From Rhodobacterales bacterium (GTDB lineage: Bacteria > Pseudomonadota > Alphaproteobacteria > Rhodobacterales > Rhodobacteraceae): a stretch of 64,000 nt of DNA. Under the pieces are notes generated by a model. It was given only the letters and a program-made list of their open reading frames with translations. It was not told where the DNA came from and did no database searches. Below are positions 9,186 to 18,217 of the stretch, piece after piece. The stretch covers positions 248,001 through 312,000 of the forward strand of contig PDRY01000016.1 in assembly GCA_002748265.1 (NCBI GenBank), read 5' to 3'. The number at the start of each line of letters is the position of its first letter. Position 1 is the stretch's first letter. The translations under genes were made by a program, and so were the position numbers.

Positions 9186-9202
9186 TGTCCTAAATCCGGA
9201 CA
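9186..9202. promoter_or_regulatory. Candidate operator before alcohol dehydrogenase gene
   Basis: Inverted repeat TGTCC-N7-GGACA, 55 bases before the dehydrogenase start. A dyad with the same GTCC-N7-GGAC core lies before the AcxR-like gene (10356-10370). No sigma-54 (-24/-12) element is evident around it. Confidence 0.45.
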
Positions 9203-9256
9203 CACTCGCGCGTCAGATCTTGTAGAATGAGTAGGAATCAATCGGAGGATGAAACC

Positions 9257-10294
9257 ATGAAAGCGCTTGAATTCCGTGGCCCGGGCGAAAAGGCTTGGGT
9301 GGAGAAGGACAAACCCGGCATCGAAAAGCCGACCGATGTGATCGTTAAAGTCACGAAGACGACGATCTGTGGGACCGATCTGCACATCCTCAAGGGCGAC
9401 GTCCCGGCTGTCACCAAGGGCCGGACACTGGGTCATGAGGGCGTCGGGATCGTCGAAGAAGTCGGCGCCGCAGTGCGCAACTTCAAAAAGGGCGATCCGG
9501 TTCTGATCTCTTGCGTTACCTCCTGCGGGGCCTGCCCGAACTGCAAGCGGCAGCTCTATGCGCATTGCTCCGATGGCGGCTGGATCCTGGGGCATCTGAT
9601 CGACGGCACTCAAGCCGAATATGTGCGCATCCCCCATGGCGACAACTCGCTCTATCCGATCCCGGATGGCGCGGATGAGGAAGCCCTGGTGATGCTGTCC
9701 GACATCATGCCCACCGGGCTGGAGATCGGCGTGCAATATGGCGGCGTTAAGCCCGGCGACACCGTTGCCATCGTGGGCGCCGGACCGGTCGGCATGTCGG
9801 TCCTGCTGACCGCGCAGTTCTATTCGCCCGGACGGATCATCATGGTCGATATGGACCCCGCGCGGCTGGAACTGGCCAAGACATTCGGCGCCACCGACAC
9901 CGTTGAGGTCGGCAAGGAAGACGCCGTGGCCCGCATCATGGAGATGACCGGCGGCGCCGGTGTCGACGTGGCGATTGAGGCCGTCGGCGTGCCCGCGACC
10001 TTTGATGTCTGTCAGAAGGTCGTCGCAGCGGGCGGCAATGTCGCCAATGTCGGCGTGCATGGCACCCCGGTCGAGCTGCATATCGAAGAGCTTTGGATCA
10101 AGAACATCAATATCTCGATGGGTCTGGTCTGCACCAACACCACGCCGATGCTGCTCAAGACGCTGCAATCGGGCAAGGTCGATCCGGCCCAGCTGGTGAC
10201 CCACCGGTTCAAGCTGGATGAGATCATGGACGCCTATGAGGTCTTCGCCAACGCCGCCCGCGAAAAGGCGATGAAGGTCATTCTGACCGCATGA
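9257..10294 (+). CDS. Zinc-dependent alcohol dehydrogenase (probable 2-propanol/secondary alcohol dehydrogenase)
   Basis: A medium-chain dehydrogenase of 345 residues. Catalytic zinc ligands are C38 (in ICGTDLH) and H60-E61 (GHEGVG); the structural zinc cysteines are C90, C93, C96 and C104. The Rossmann motif GAGPVG (about 174-179) is followed by an acidic residue near D198, which favours NAD over NADP. The ATG at 9257 has GGAGG nine bases upstream. It is followed by the AcxR-like regulator and the acetone carboxylase genes, so oxidation of 2-propanol to acetone is the most economical role, though the sequence alone does not fix the substrate. A dyad shared with the regulator promoter lies upstream. 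Confidence 0.85.
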   Translation: MKALEFRGPGEKAWVEKDKPGIEKPTDVIVKVTKTTICGTDLHILKGDVPAVTKGRTLGHEGVGIVEEVGAAVRNFKKGDPVLISCVTSCGACPNCKRQLYAHCSDGGWILGHLIDGTQAEYVRIPHGDNSLYPIPDGADEEALVMLSDIMPTGLEIGVQYGGVKPGDTVAIVGAGPVGMSVLLTAQFYSPGRIIMVDMDPARLELAKTFGATDTVEVGKEDAVARIMEMTGGAGVDVAIEAVGVPATFDVCQKVVAAGGNVANVGVHGTPVELHIEELWIKNINISMGLVCTNTTPMLLKTLQSGKVDPAQLVTHRFKLDEIMDAYEVFANAAREKAMKVILTA

Positions 10295-10353
10295 CCCCTG
10301 ACCACTGCCGGGGAGCGCCAATTCCCCGGCAGTGTGCTTCGGAGCCACCCTGC

Positions 10354-10372
10354 CCGTCCGAAAATCGGACGG
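10354..10372. promoter_or_regulatory. Palindromic operator before acxR-like gene
   Basis: A perfect 8-bp inverted repeat, CCGTCCGA and TCGGACGG, separated by three A bases. The core is GTCC-N7-GGAC, the same geometry as the dyad before the dehydrogenase gene at 9186-9202. It sits 116 bases before the regulator start and is a candidate autoregulatory site. It could also contribute to termination of the dehydrogenase transcript, but no T-run follows. Confidence 0.5.
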
Positions 10373-10487
10373 ACTAATCGTCTCCGATCTGTTACACAGA
10401 TGTATTGCCGCCCTTCGCGGATGCGAAAAAACATACCGGTCAAGGGGCTTGCCGGTCACCGTTGTCAATCGCTCTGGGGAGGGAGAG

Positions 10488-12275
10488 ATGCCACAGCGGC
10501 TCAACAAAACCGATTGGGAGGATTATCTGGCTGTCGGCCGTATCCCCCCGCAGATCAGGAGCGATGTGCTGCACAGTTGGCAGCGCTCGTCGGAGCAGCA
10601 CATTTCGCGTCTGAAACGTGCGCCGATCCTGAACGAAGAAGAGTTGCTGACCCGCCGGGCTCTGTCGCGGCGCCTGCGGATCAGCGCGCAAACCGCGCTC
10701 AGCCGGGCCGGACAGCTTCTGGACGACACCGGCAACATTCTGCTGCTATGCGACCGCTCCGGTGTCGTGGTGGACGCCGCCGGAGATCGCGCAACGCTCG
10801 ATCGGGGCCGCGAGAACCATCTGCATCTTGGTGGCAACTGGTCCGAACCGGCCATCGGCACCAATGCCATCGGCACGGCCCTTCATCTGGGGCGCCCCGT
10901 GACCATCCGCGAGGCCGAGCATTTTTGCGAGGAGATCCAGCTTTGGAACTGCGCCGCCGCTCCAATTTCCGAACCCGGATCGGGCGAGGTGATCGGCGTG
11001 GTGGATATCTCCTGGCGCAATGGCATTGACCACCAGCACAACGCAGCGGCCCTTTCGGCCACCATGGCCATGCAGATCGAAGCAGAGCTGCGCCGCATGC
11101 AGGAGCGCGAGCGCGCCGAGCTTATGGAAAAACTGCATCTGACACGGCTGCGGCGCGGCGGTGAGCCGATGCTGGTCATGGACCGCACGGGCTCGGATGT
11201 GTTCGCGACGGAGGACTTTGCCCGGTTTTGCAAGGATGACAGCGCCCTGCGAGACCTGCGCGCCCGGATCCCCACCCTGATCGACCAGCGGCCCGCGACC
11301 ATTGCAGAGGCCCTGTCGGACTGCATGCCGGGTATAGATCTGGAGGTGGTCGGCTCTGCCGAGGAAGCCATCGGCGTAATGATCTCTCTGCGCCGCTCTC
11401 GCCCGGCGAAAGCGGATCCCGGCGCCGAACTGACCCGGATCGGATCTGCAGGTCAGGCCGCAGCCCGGCTGTGCGCACATGCGCAGCGGCTGGCGCAGAC
11501 GGAAATCCCGATCCTGATCGAAGGAGAGACCGGCACCGGCAAAACCTTCATGGCCCGCGCGATCCACCGGGCAAGCGCCCAGTCCGATGCGCCGTTCGAG
11601 CTTCTGGATTGCGCGGGGCTGACGGATGAGGTGCTGCGCGATCATCTGGCATCGGGGCGCTTTGACCGCGCGGGCGTGCTTTGTCTGAATTCGCCCGGCG
11701 CCATATCGCTCTCCAACCAGAAGCTGCTCCTGGGCCTCGTGGAGCATGTGTCGGACCGGGGTGCGCGGATCATCGCGCTATCGACCCGGCATCTTTATGA
11801 CGAAATGTCCGAAGAGCGGTTCCGGGGGGATCTGTATTACCGGATCGCCGGCGCCCGGTTGGACATTCCGCCCTTGCGTGCGCGCCGTGACGAAATCGCG
11901 CCGATGCTGCGTGAGCTGGTGCGCCACCACGCGCTGACCAACGACGCCCGAGAGCTGCGCTTCACCTCCGGTGCCATGGCACGGCTGGTGGGCCATGCCT
12001 GGCCTGGCAATCTGCGCGAGATGCAGAACCTGATCGCAGCGCTTGATGCGCTCTCGCCCACTGGTCTGATCGACGAGGCGACCCTGCCGACGGAGTATCG
12101 CAGCGCCGCCCGCAAGACGGGCGAAAACACCTTGCGCGATGCGGAGCGGGCCCAGATCCTCGCCGCGATGGAGGCCGAGGGCGGCAACCTGACCCGCGTC
12201 GCCCGCCGTTTGGGGATCGCCCGCTCGACGCTCTATCTCAAACTGGATAGCTATGGGATCGAACGGAGTCGCTAA
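10488..12275 (+). CDS. acxR: AcoR/AcxR-type transcriptional regulator lacking the GAFTGA loop
   Basis: A 595-residue regulator with an N-terminal GAF-type sensor (about 75-200, with the family motif GTNAIGTAL), a central AAA+ domain (about 315-535) and a Fis-type helix-turn-helix (about 548-592, NLTRVARRLGIARSTLYLKL). Walker A is intact (GETGTGKT, 346-353) and the FRGDLYYRI arginine-finger segment is present. However, the stretch between the DCAG motif and Walker B is shortened and has no GAFTGA, and Walker B reads VLCLNSPG instead of a hydrophobic-DE form. Such proteins cannot remodel sigma-54 polymerase; NtrC and HupR of Rhodobacter capsulatus are known GAFTGA-less precedents working with the housekeeping sigma factor. 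The start follows GGGAGGGAGAG. The gene lies 11 bases before sulP. Confidence 0.85.
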   Translation: MPQRLNKTDWEDYLAVGRIPPQIRSDVLHSWQRSSEQHISRLKRAPILNEEELLTRRALSRRLRISAQTALSRAGQLLDDTGNILLLCDRSGVVVDAAGDRATLDRGRENHLHLGGNWSEPAIGTNAIGTALHLGRPVTIREAEHFCEEIQLWNCAAAPISEPGSGEVIGVVDISWRNGIDHQHNAAALSATMAMQIEAELRRMQERERAELMEKLHLTRLRRGGEPMLVMDRTGSDVFATEDFARFCKDDSALRDLRARIPTLIDQRPATIAEALSDCMPGIDLEVVGSAEEAIGVMISLRRSRPAKADPGAELTRIGSAGQAAARLCAHAQRLAQTEIPILIEGETGTGKTFMARAIHRASAQSDAPFELLDCAGLTDEVLRDHLASGRFDRAGVLCLNSPGAISLSNQKLLLGLVEHVSDRGARIIALSTRHLYDEMSEERFRGDLYYRIAGARLDIPPLRARRDEIAPMLRELVRHHALTNDARELRFTSGAMARLVGHAWPGNLREMQNLIAALDALSPTGLIDEATLPTEYRSAARKTGENTLRDAERAQILAAMEAEGGNLTRVARRLGIARSTLYLKLDSYGIERSR

Positions 12276-12286
12276 GTCCCACAATC

Positions 12287-13522
12287 ATGCGTCAGCCAAA
12301 GCTGCTCACCACACTCAAAACCTATGACCGGCAGCAGCTGGGCGCGGATCTCAAGGCGGGCGTCACGGTCGCAATGATCGCGCTGCCGCTCAGCCTCGCG
12401 ATCGCCATTGCCTCGGGCGCCGATCCCGGCACCGGGCTCATCACGGCGATCATCGGCGGCTTTTTCATCTCGGCCCTCGGGGGCAGCCGCGTACAGATCG
12501 GCGGGCCGACAGGGGCGTTCATCGTCGTCGTTTTCGGTATCATCGCCGAGCACGGGTATGACGGGCTGGTGCTGGCCACCCTGATGGCGGGTGTCCTGCT
12601 TTTGCTGGCGGGCGCGTTGCGCGCCGGGCGATTGGTTGCCCTGGTGCCAGAGCCGGTGATCAACGGCTTCACCATCGGGATCGCGATCATCATCGCCACC
12701 AGTCAGATCAAGACCTTCCTTGGCCTCGAACTTGCCCAGGAGCCCGCTGATTTTCTGGAAAAGCTGCCCGCGCTTTGGGGCGCGCGCGGCACGCTGAGCC
12801 TCTCCACATTGTGCATCGGGCTGGCCTCCATGGCGCTGATCGTTGTCTTGCGCCGCGCCGCGCCGCGTCAACCCGGCCTGATCGTCGCTGTCGCGATCAC
12901 CTCCGCACTCGTCGCGCTGTTTGGCCTGTCGGTGGAGACCCTGCACAGCCGCTTTGGCGCACTGCCGACGGCGCTCCCTGCCCCGGCATGGCCCGATCTG
13001 TCTATCGAGCGCATGATCGAACTGCTGCCCTCAGCCGTGATCATTGCCGTTTTGGCGGCGATTGAGTCCCTCTTGTCCGCGATCGTCGCGGACCGGATGA
13101 TCGAAGGCAATCACCGCCCCAATGCCGAACTGCTCGCCCAAGGGGTCGCCAACAGCGCCTCCGCCCTGTTCGGAGGGTTGCCGGTGACCGGCGCCATCGC
13201 GCGCACCGCGACCAATGTCCGCGCCGGGGGGCAAACGCCCATGGCGGGCATCTTTCATGCGCTCACGATCCTTATCGTGATGCTCGTCGCGGCCCCCGCG
13301 GCGGGACATCTGGCGATGCCCGCACTGGCGGCGCTGCTCATGCTCACCGCCTGGAACATGAGCGAGCCCGACAGATGGGCCTCCTACGCCCAGGCTCCGT
13401 GGCCGGATCGGGTGTTGCTCCTGATCACTCTGGCGCTGACGGTTCTGGTCGATCTGACGGTCGCCATCGGGGTCGGTGTCGCCCTGGATCTGCTGCTGCG
13501 CAGGCTGCGCGCCCGCCGCTAA
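12287..13522 (+). CDS. SulP family anion transporter without STAS domain
   Basis: A 411-residue inner-membrane protein with about ten to twelve hydrophobic segments. The SulP signature is at the N-terminus (LKAGVTVAMIALPLSLAIAIASGADPGTGLITAIIGGF) and the family segment GGLPVTGAIARTATNVRAGGQTPMAGIFHA lies around residues 300-330. The protein ends after the last membrane segment (LLLRRLRARR), so the cytosolic STAS domain of typical SulP proteins is absent. Members carry sulfate, bicarbonate (BicA) or other anions. Because it sits between the regulator and acetone carboxylase genes, and that enzyme consumes bicarbonate, bicarbonate uptake is a plausible role (inference). Confidence 0.87.
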   Translation: MRQPKLLTTLKTYDRQQLGADLKAGVTVAMIALPLSLAIAIASGADPGTGLITAIIGGFFISALGGSRVQIGGPTGAFIVVVFGIIAEHGYDGLVLATLMAGVLLLLAGALRAGRLVALVPEPVINGFTIGIAIIIATSQIKTFLGLELAQEPADFLEKLPALWGARGTLSLSTLCIGLASMALIVVLRRAAPRQPGLIVAVAITSALVALFGLSVETLHSRFGALPTALPAPAWPDLSIERMIELLPSAVIIAVLAAIESLLSAIVADRMIEGNHRPNAELLAQGVANSASALFGGLPVTGAIARTATNVRAGGQTPMAGIFHALTILIVMLVAAPAAGHLAMPALAALLMLTAWNMSEPDRWASYAQAPWPDRVLLLITLALTVLVDLTVAIGVGVALDLLLRRLRARR

Positions 13523-13548
13523 GGGGTGATGTAGCCGCGCAACCGCGC

Positions 13549-13642
13549 GTCCGCAGCATGTCCGTCAGCGCGCCCGATCATCGGACAATGCGCCGCTTTC
13601 GATCTGCGCCATCCTAGGTCTCAGCCGTACCCAATCCGGGAC
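13549..13642. promoter_or_regulatory. Candidate regulatory region before acetone carboxylase genes
   Basis: The 147-base gap between sulP and the beta-subunit gene has GTCC half-sites at 13549-13552 and 13560-13563 and GGAC half-sites at 13583-13586 and 13639-13642. TGTCCG (13559-13564) and CGGACA (13582-13587) form an inverted pair. The half-sites match the dyads at 9186-9202 and 10354-10372, though with wider spacing. No convincing TGGCAC-N5-TTGC sigma-54 promoter is seen. Confidence 0.35.
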
Positions 13643-13669
13643 GGTCGTGAGACATGGGAGGAGTTTTTC

Positions 13670-15823
13670 GTGCCACTGGACAAGAAAAACCAACGCTCTG
13701 TGCAGGTGCTTGGCATCGACGCGGGCGGGACAATGACGGACACGTTCTTCGTCGACGCGGATGGCGATTTCGTCGTCGGCAAGGCGCAATCGACGCCGGA
13801 CAACGAGGCCCGCGGGCTGATCGAATCCAGCCGTGAAGGGCTGGAGCATTGGGGGCTGAGCCTCGAAGAGGCGCTGTCCTCGATCCAGACAGGTGTCTAT
13901 TCCGGCACCGCGATGCTGAACCGCGTGGTGCAGCGCAAGGGCCTTAAAACCGGGCTGATCGTCAATGCGGGGATGGAGGATTTTCACCGCATGGGCCGCG
14001 CCTGTCAGGCCTATCTGGGCATGGCCTATGAGGACCGGATCCACCTGAACACGCACTATTACGACGATCCGCTGGTGCCCCGTCACCTGACCCGCGGCGT
14101 GATGGAGCGCATCGACATGTTCGGTGACGTCGTCATCCCGCTGCGCGAAGACACCGCCCGTCAGGCCGCGCAGGAGCTGATCGCGCAAGATGTCGAAGGC
14201 ATCGCGATTTCGCTGCTGCACAGCTACAAGAACCCGGGCCATGAGCGCCGCGTGCGCGACATTGTCGCCGAAGAGGTCGAAAAGGCGGGCAAAGAGATCC
14301 CGGTCTTTGCGTCCTGCGACTACTACCCGGTGCGCAAGGAAACGCATCGCACCAACACCACCGTGCTGGAGGCCTTCGCGGCGGAACCCAGCCGCCAGAC
14401 GCTGAAGAAGATCTCGGGCGAGTTCAAAGAGAACGGCTCCAAGTTCGACTTCCGCGTGATGGCGACCCATGGCGGCACCATTTCCTGGAAGGCCAAAGAG
14501 CTGGCGCGGACTATCGTGTCCGGTCCGATTGGCGGCGTGATCGGTGCGAAGTACCTCGGCGAAGTGCTGGGCTACAAGAATATCGCCTGCTCTGACATTG
14601 GCGGCACGTCCTTTGACGTGGCCCTGATCACCCAAGGCGAGCTGACCATTCAGAACGACCCGGATATGGCGCGCCTTGTGCTGTCGCTGCCTCTGGTCGG
14701 GCTGGATTCGGTCGGCGCGGGCGCCGGATCGTTCATCCGTCTTGATCCCTACACCAAGGCGATCAAGCTGGGCCCGGACAGCGCGGGCTACCGCGTGGGC
14801 GTGTGCTGGGCCGATAGCGGCATCGACACGGTGACCATCTCGGATTGCCACGTGATCCTGGGCTACCTGAACCCGGACAACTTCCTGGGCGGTCAGGTCA
14901 AGCTGGATCGTCAGCGCGCCTGGGACGCCATGAAAGAGCAGATCGCCGATCCGCTTGGCATCAGCGTCGAAGAGGCCGCCGCAGGCGTCATCGAACTGCT
15001 CGACTCCGATCTGCGCGACTACTTGAAGGCGTTGATTTCGGGCAAGGGATACTCGCCCTCTTCCTTCACGTGTTTCTCCTATGGCGGCGCCGGTCCGGTG
15101 CACACCTATGGCTACACCGAAGGTATGGGCTTTGAGGATGTCATCGTCCCGGCCTGGGCGGCGGGCTTCTCGGCCTTTGGCTGCGCGGCAGCCGATTTCG
15201 AGTATCGCTACGACAAATCCATGGACATCAACATTGCCGAAGAGGCCAGTGACGATGCCAAGGAAATCGAAGCCAAGATGATCAACGACGCCTGGCACGA
15301 ACTGGCGGAGAAGGTTCTCGAGGAGTTCGAGCTCAACGGCTACACCCGCGATCAGGTCGAGTTGCAGCCGGGCTACCGGATGCAGTATCGCGGCCAGCTC
15401 AACGATCTGGAGATCGAAAGCCCCATCGAGTCCGCGAAGACCGCCGCCGACTGGGACAAGCTGGTCGAAGCGTTCAACGACAAATATGGCCGCGTTTATG
15501 CCGCTTCGGCGCGCTCGCCCGAACTGGGCTACTCGGTCACCGGTGCCATCATGCGCGGCACCGTGCCGATCCCGAAACCCAACATCCCCAAGGAAGAAGA
15601 AGGCCCCGCCACGCCGCCCGAAGAGGCCAAGCTTGGTACCCGGGAATTCTACCGCAAGGGCAAATGGGTCGATGCGCAGGTCTATCAGATGGAGACGCTG
15701 ACGCCCGGCAACCGGATCACCGGCCCCGCCATTATCGAATCCGACGCCACGACCTTTGTTGTGCCTGGCGGTTTTGAGACCTGGCTCGACGGCCACCGCC
15801 TGTTCCACCTGACAGAAGTGTGA
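13670..15823 (+). CDS. acxA: Acetone carboxylase beta subunit
   Basis: A 717-residue protein of the hydantoinase A/oxoprolinase family, the right size for the acetone carboxylase beta subunit, which takes part in the ATP-dependent carboxylation of acetone to acetoacetate. The N-terminal phosphate-binding motif GIDAGGTMTDTFFVD (about 15-29) and the second nucleotide-binding region CSDIGGTSFDVALIT (about 307-321) are clear, as is the HGGTISWKAKELARTIVSGPIGG segment. The start is GTG at 13670, with GGGAGGA about ten bases upstream. It is the first of three adjacent subunit genes, with 22 bases to the next. Confidence 0.95.
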   Translation: MPLDKKNQRSVQVLGIDAGGTMTDTFFVDADGDFVVGKAQSTPDNEARGLIESSREGLEHWGLSLEEALSSIQTGVYSGTAMLNRVVQRKGLKTGLIVNAGMEDFHRMGRACQAYLGMAYEDRIHLNTHYYDDPLVPRHLTRGVMERIDMFGDVVIPLREDTARQAAQELIAQDVEGIAISLLHSYKNPGHERRVRDIVAEEVEKAGKEIPVFASCDYYPVRKETHRTNTTVLEAFAAEPSRQTLKKISGEFKENGSKFDFRVMATHGGTISWKAKELARTIVSGPIGGVIGAKYLGEVLGYKNIACSDIGGTSFDVALITQGELTIQNDPDMARLVLSLPLVGLDSVGAGAGSFIRLDPYTKAIKLGPDSAGYRVGVCWADSGIDTVTISDCHVILGYLNPDNFLGGQVKLDRQRAWDAMKEQIADPLGISVEEAAAGVIELLDSDLRDYLKALISGKGYSPSSFTCFSYGGAGPVHTYGYTEGMGFEDVIVPAWAAGFSAFGCAAADFEYRYDKSMDINIAEEASDDAKEIEAKMINDAWHELAEKVLEEFELNGYTRDQVELQPGYRMQYRGQLNDLEIESPIESAKTAADWDKLVEAFNDKYGRVYAASARSPELGYSVTGAIMRGTVPIPKPNIPKEEEGPATPPEEAKLGTREFYRKGKWVDAQVYQMETLTPGNRITGPAIIESDATTFVVPGGFETWLDGHRLFHLTEV

Positions 15824-15845
15824 CGGGCAAGGGAGGAGAAAACCC

Positions 15846-18155
15846 ATGAATATTCAAACGACAACCAAAGGCATCGTGCGTGGCGGGCAAACGCTCAAGC
15901 AGCACCGCGACCAGATCATGGATGCCACCAAAGCGACCGGCCACTACGCCGGTCTGAAGGAACGGGCGCTGCAGAAGGAAAGCCCGATCCTCTATAACAA
16001 GCTGTTCTCGCGCCTTCGGGCCGGGGTGGTGGATGCGCGCGAAACCGCGAAAAAGATCGCCGCCTCGCCCATCGTGGAGCAGGAAGGTGAGCTGTGCTTC
16101 ACGCTCTATAACGCGGCCGGGGACAGCATCCTGACCTCCACGGGGATCATCATCCACGTGGGCACCATGGGCGCGGCGATCAAATACATGATCGAAAACG
16201 ATTGGGAGGGAAATCCCGGCATCGCCGACAAGGATATCTTTACCAACAACGATCCGCTGATCGGGAACGTCCACCCCTGCGACATCCACACGATCGTGCC
16301 CATCTTCCACGAAGGTGAGCTGATCGGCTGGGTTGGCGGCGTGACCCACGTGATCGACACCGGGGCGGTTGGCCCGGGCTCAATGACCACAGGTCAGGTG
16401 CAACGGTTCGGGGATGGCTATTCGGTCACCTGCCGCAAGACCGGCGCCAATGACGAGCTGTTCCGCGACTGGCTGCATGAATCGCAGCGCTCGGTGCGGA
16501 CCACGCGGTACTGGATGCTCGACGAGCGGACCCGCGTCGCGGGCTGCCACATGATCCGCGACCTCGTTGAGGAAGTGATCGCCGAAGACGGCATCGAAGC
16601 CTATTGGAAGTTCGCCTATGAGGCGGTCGAGCATGGCCGGGTCGGCCTGCAAAACCGCATCAAGGCGATGACCATTCCGGGCACCTACCGTCAGGTCGGC
16701 TTCGTCGATGTGCCTTACGCCCATGAGGACGTGCATGTGCCCTCGACCTTCGCCAAGGTCGACACGATCATGCACACCCCGTCCGAGATGACGATCAGGC
16801 CGGACGGGACGTGGAGGCTCGATTTCGAGGGCTCAAGCCGATGGGGTTGGCACACCTATAACGCCCACGCGGTGTCCTTTACCTCGGGCATCTGGGTGAT
16901 GATGACCCAGACGTTGATCCCGTCCGAGATGATCAACGACGGTGCGGCCTACGGGACGGAGTTCCGATTGCCAAAAGGCACCTGGATGAACCCGGACGAC
17001 CGGCGCGTGGCCTATGCCTACAGCTGGCACTTCCTGGTGTCCTCCTGGACAGCACTGTGGCGCGGGCTCTCGCGGTCCTATTTCGGGCGCGGCTACCTCG
17101 AAGAGGTGAACGCGGGCAATGCCAACACCTCCAACTGGCTGCAAGGCGGCGGGTTCAACCAGTATGACGAAATTCATGCGGTGAACTCCTTCGAATGCGC
17201 GGCCAACGGGGTTGGGGCATCGGCCTTCTCCGATGGGATCTCCCACGCGGCGGCCATCTGGAACCCCGAAGGCGATATGGGCGACATGGAGATCTGGGAG
17301 CTGGCCGAACCGCTGGTTTACCTGGGCCGCCAGGTCAAAGCCTCCTCGGGCGGCGCGGGCAAGTATCGCGGCGGTTGCGGGTTCGAAAGCCTGCGCATGG
17401 TCTGGAACGCCAAGGACTGGACGATGTTCTTCATGGGTAACGGTCATATCAGCTCCGATTGGGGTCTGATGGGCGGCTATCCGGCAGCATCGGGCTATCG
17501 GTTTGAAGCCCATGACACCGGGCTCAAGCAGAAGATCGCCAATGGCGAGCCGATCCCCTTTGGCGGCGATACCGACCCGGAGAACCCGATCTATGACGGG
17601 CTGATCAACCCGGAGGGCATCAAGCGCGACAAGCAGGCCATCACCACCGAAGACATGTTCGAGGATCACGATCTGTACCTCAACTACATGCGCGGTGGGC
17701 CGGGCTTTGGCGATCCGCTGGATCGCGAACCCTCCTCCGTGGCGGACGACGTCAATGGCGGCTACCTGCTCGAACGCTTTGCGGAGCGCGTCTACGGCGT
17801 CATCCTGACCGAGGGCGCGGATGGCCTGAAGGCCGCCGATGAGACCGCGACCGAGGCGAAGCGCGCCGAGATCCGCAAGGATCGTCTGGCCAAGGCCGTG
17901 CCCACCAAGGAGTGGATGGCCAAGGAGCGCGAGCGCATCCTGAACAAGGACACCGGTGTCCATGTGCAGCAGATGTATGCCTCCAGCTTCAAGCTGGGGC
18001 CGACCTGGGCACAGGGCTTCCGCGAGTTCTGGGATCTGCCGGAGAGTTGGGACCTGAAGGAAGAGGATCTGCCGATCCCCTCCTATGGCCGCGAATACTC
18101 GATGGACCTTTCCGAGCTGCCGGACGTGAAAACCGTCCAGTTCGTCGAGGAATAA
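15846..18155 (+). CDS. acxB: Acetone carboxylase alpha subunit
   Basis: A 769-residue hydantoinase B-family protein matching the acetone carboxylase alpha subunit in length and content. Diagnostic stretches include TNNDPLIGNVHPCDIHTIVPIFHEGELIGWVGGVTHVIDTGAVGPGSMTTG (about 137-187), the tryptophan-rich WRLDFEGSSRWGWHTYNAH, and AIWNPEGDMGDMEIWELAEP. In the known enzyme this subunit with the others forms an alpha2-beta2-gamma2 complex with a metal centre. A GGAGG site lies before the ATG. It is co-directional with and probably co-transcribed with the beta and gamma genes. Confidence 0.95.
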   Translation: MNIQTTTKGIVRGGQTLKQHRDQIMDATKATGHYAGLKERALQKESPILYNKLFSRLRAGVVDARETAKKIAASPIVEQEGELCFTLYNAAGDSILTSTGIIIHVGTMGAAIKYMIENDWEGNPGIADKDIFTNNDPLIGNVHPCDIHTIVPIFHEGELIGWVGGVTHVIDTGAVGPGSMTTGQVQRFGDGYSVTCRKTGANDELFRDWLHESQRSVRTTRYWMLDERTRVAGCHMIRDLVEEVIAEDGIEAYWKFAYEAVEHGRVGLQNRIKAMTIPGTYRQVGFVDVPYAHEDVHVPSTFAKVDTIMHTPSEMTIRPDGTWRLDFEGSSRWGWHTYNAHAVSFTSGIWVMMTQTLIPSEMINDGAAYGTEFRLPKGTWMNPDDRRVAYAYSWHFLVSSWTALWRGLSRSYFGRGYLEEVNAGNANTSNWLQGGGFNQYDEIHAVNSFECAANGVGASAFSDGISHAAAIWNPEGDMGDMEIWELAEPLVYLGRQVKASSGGAGKYRGGCGFESLRMVWNAKDWTMFFMGNGHISSDWGLMGGYPAASGYRFEAHDTGLKQKIANGEPIPFGGDTDPENPIYDGLINPEGIKRDKQAITTEDMFEDHDLYLNYMRGGPGFGDPLDREPSSVADDVNGGYLLERFAERVYGVILTEGADGLKAADETATEAKRAEIRKDRLAKAVPTKEWMAKERERILNKDTGVHVQQMYASSFKLGPTWAQGFREFWDLPESWDLKEEDLPIPSYGREYSMDLSELPDVKTVQFVEE

Positions 18156-18217
18156 GATCCCTTGGGTGCGCCGCAGCCTCCCTGTGGCGCACCCCCTTTT
18201 CCAAAAGGAGTAAAGAA

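Noticed and set aside
13523-13669. A sigma-54 promoter before acxA
   Set aside because: A GG-N10-GC pair can be found (13583-13596) but the surrounding bases do not fit TGGCAC-N5-TTGC, and the regulator lacks GAFTGA.
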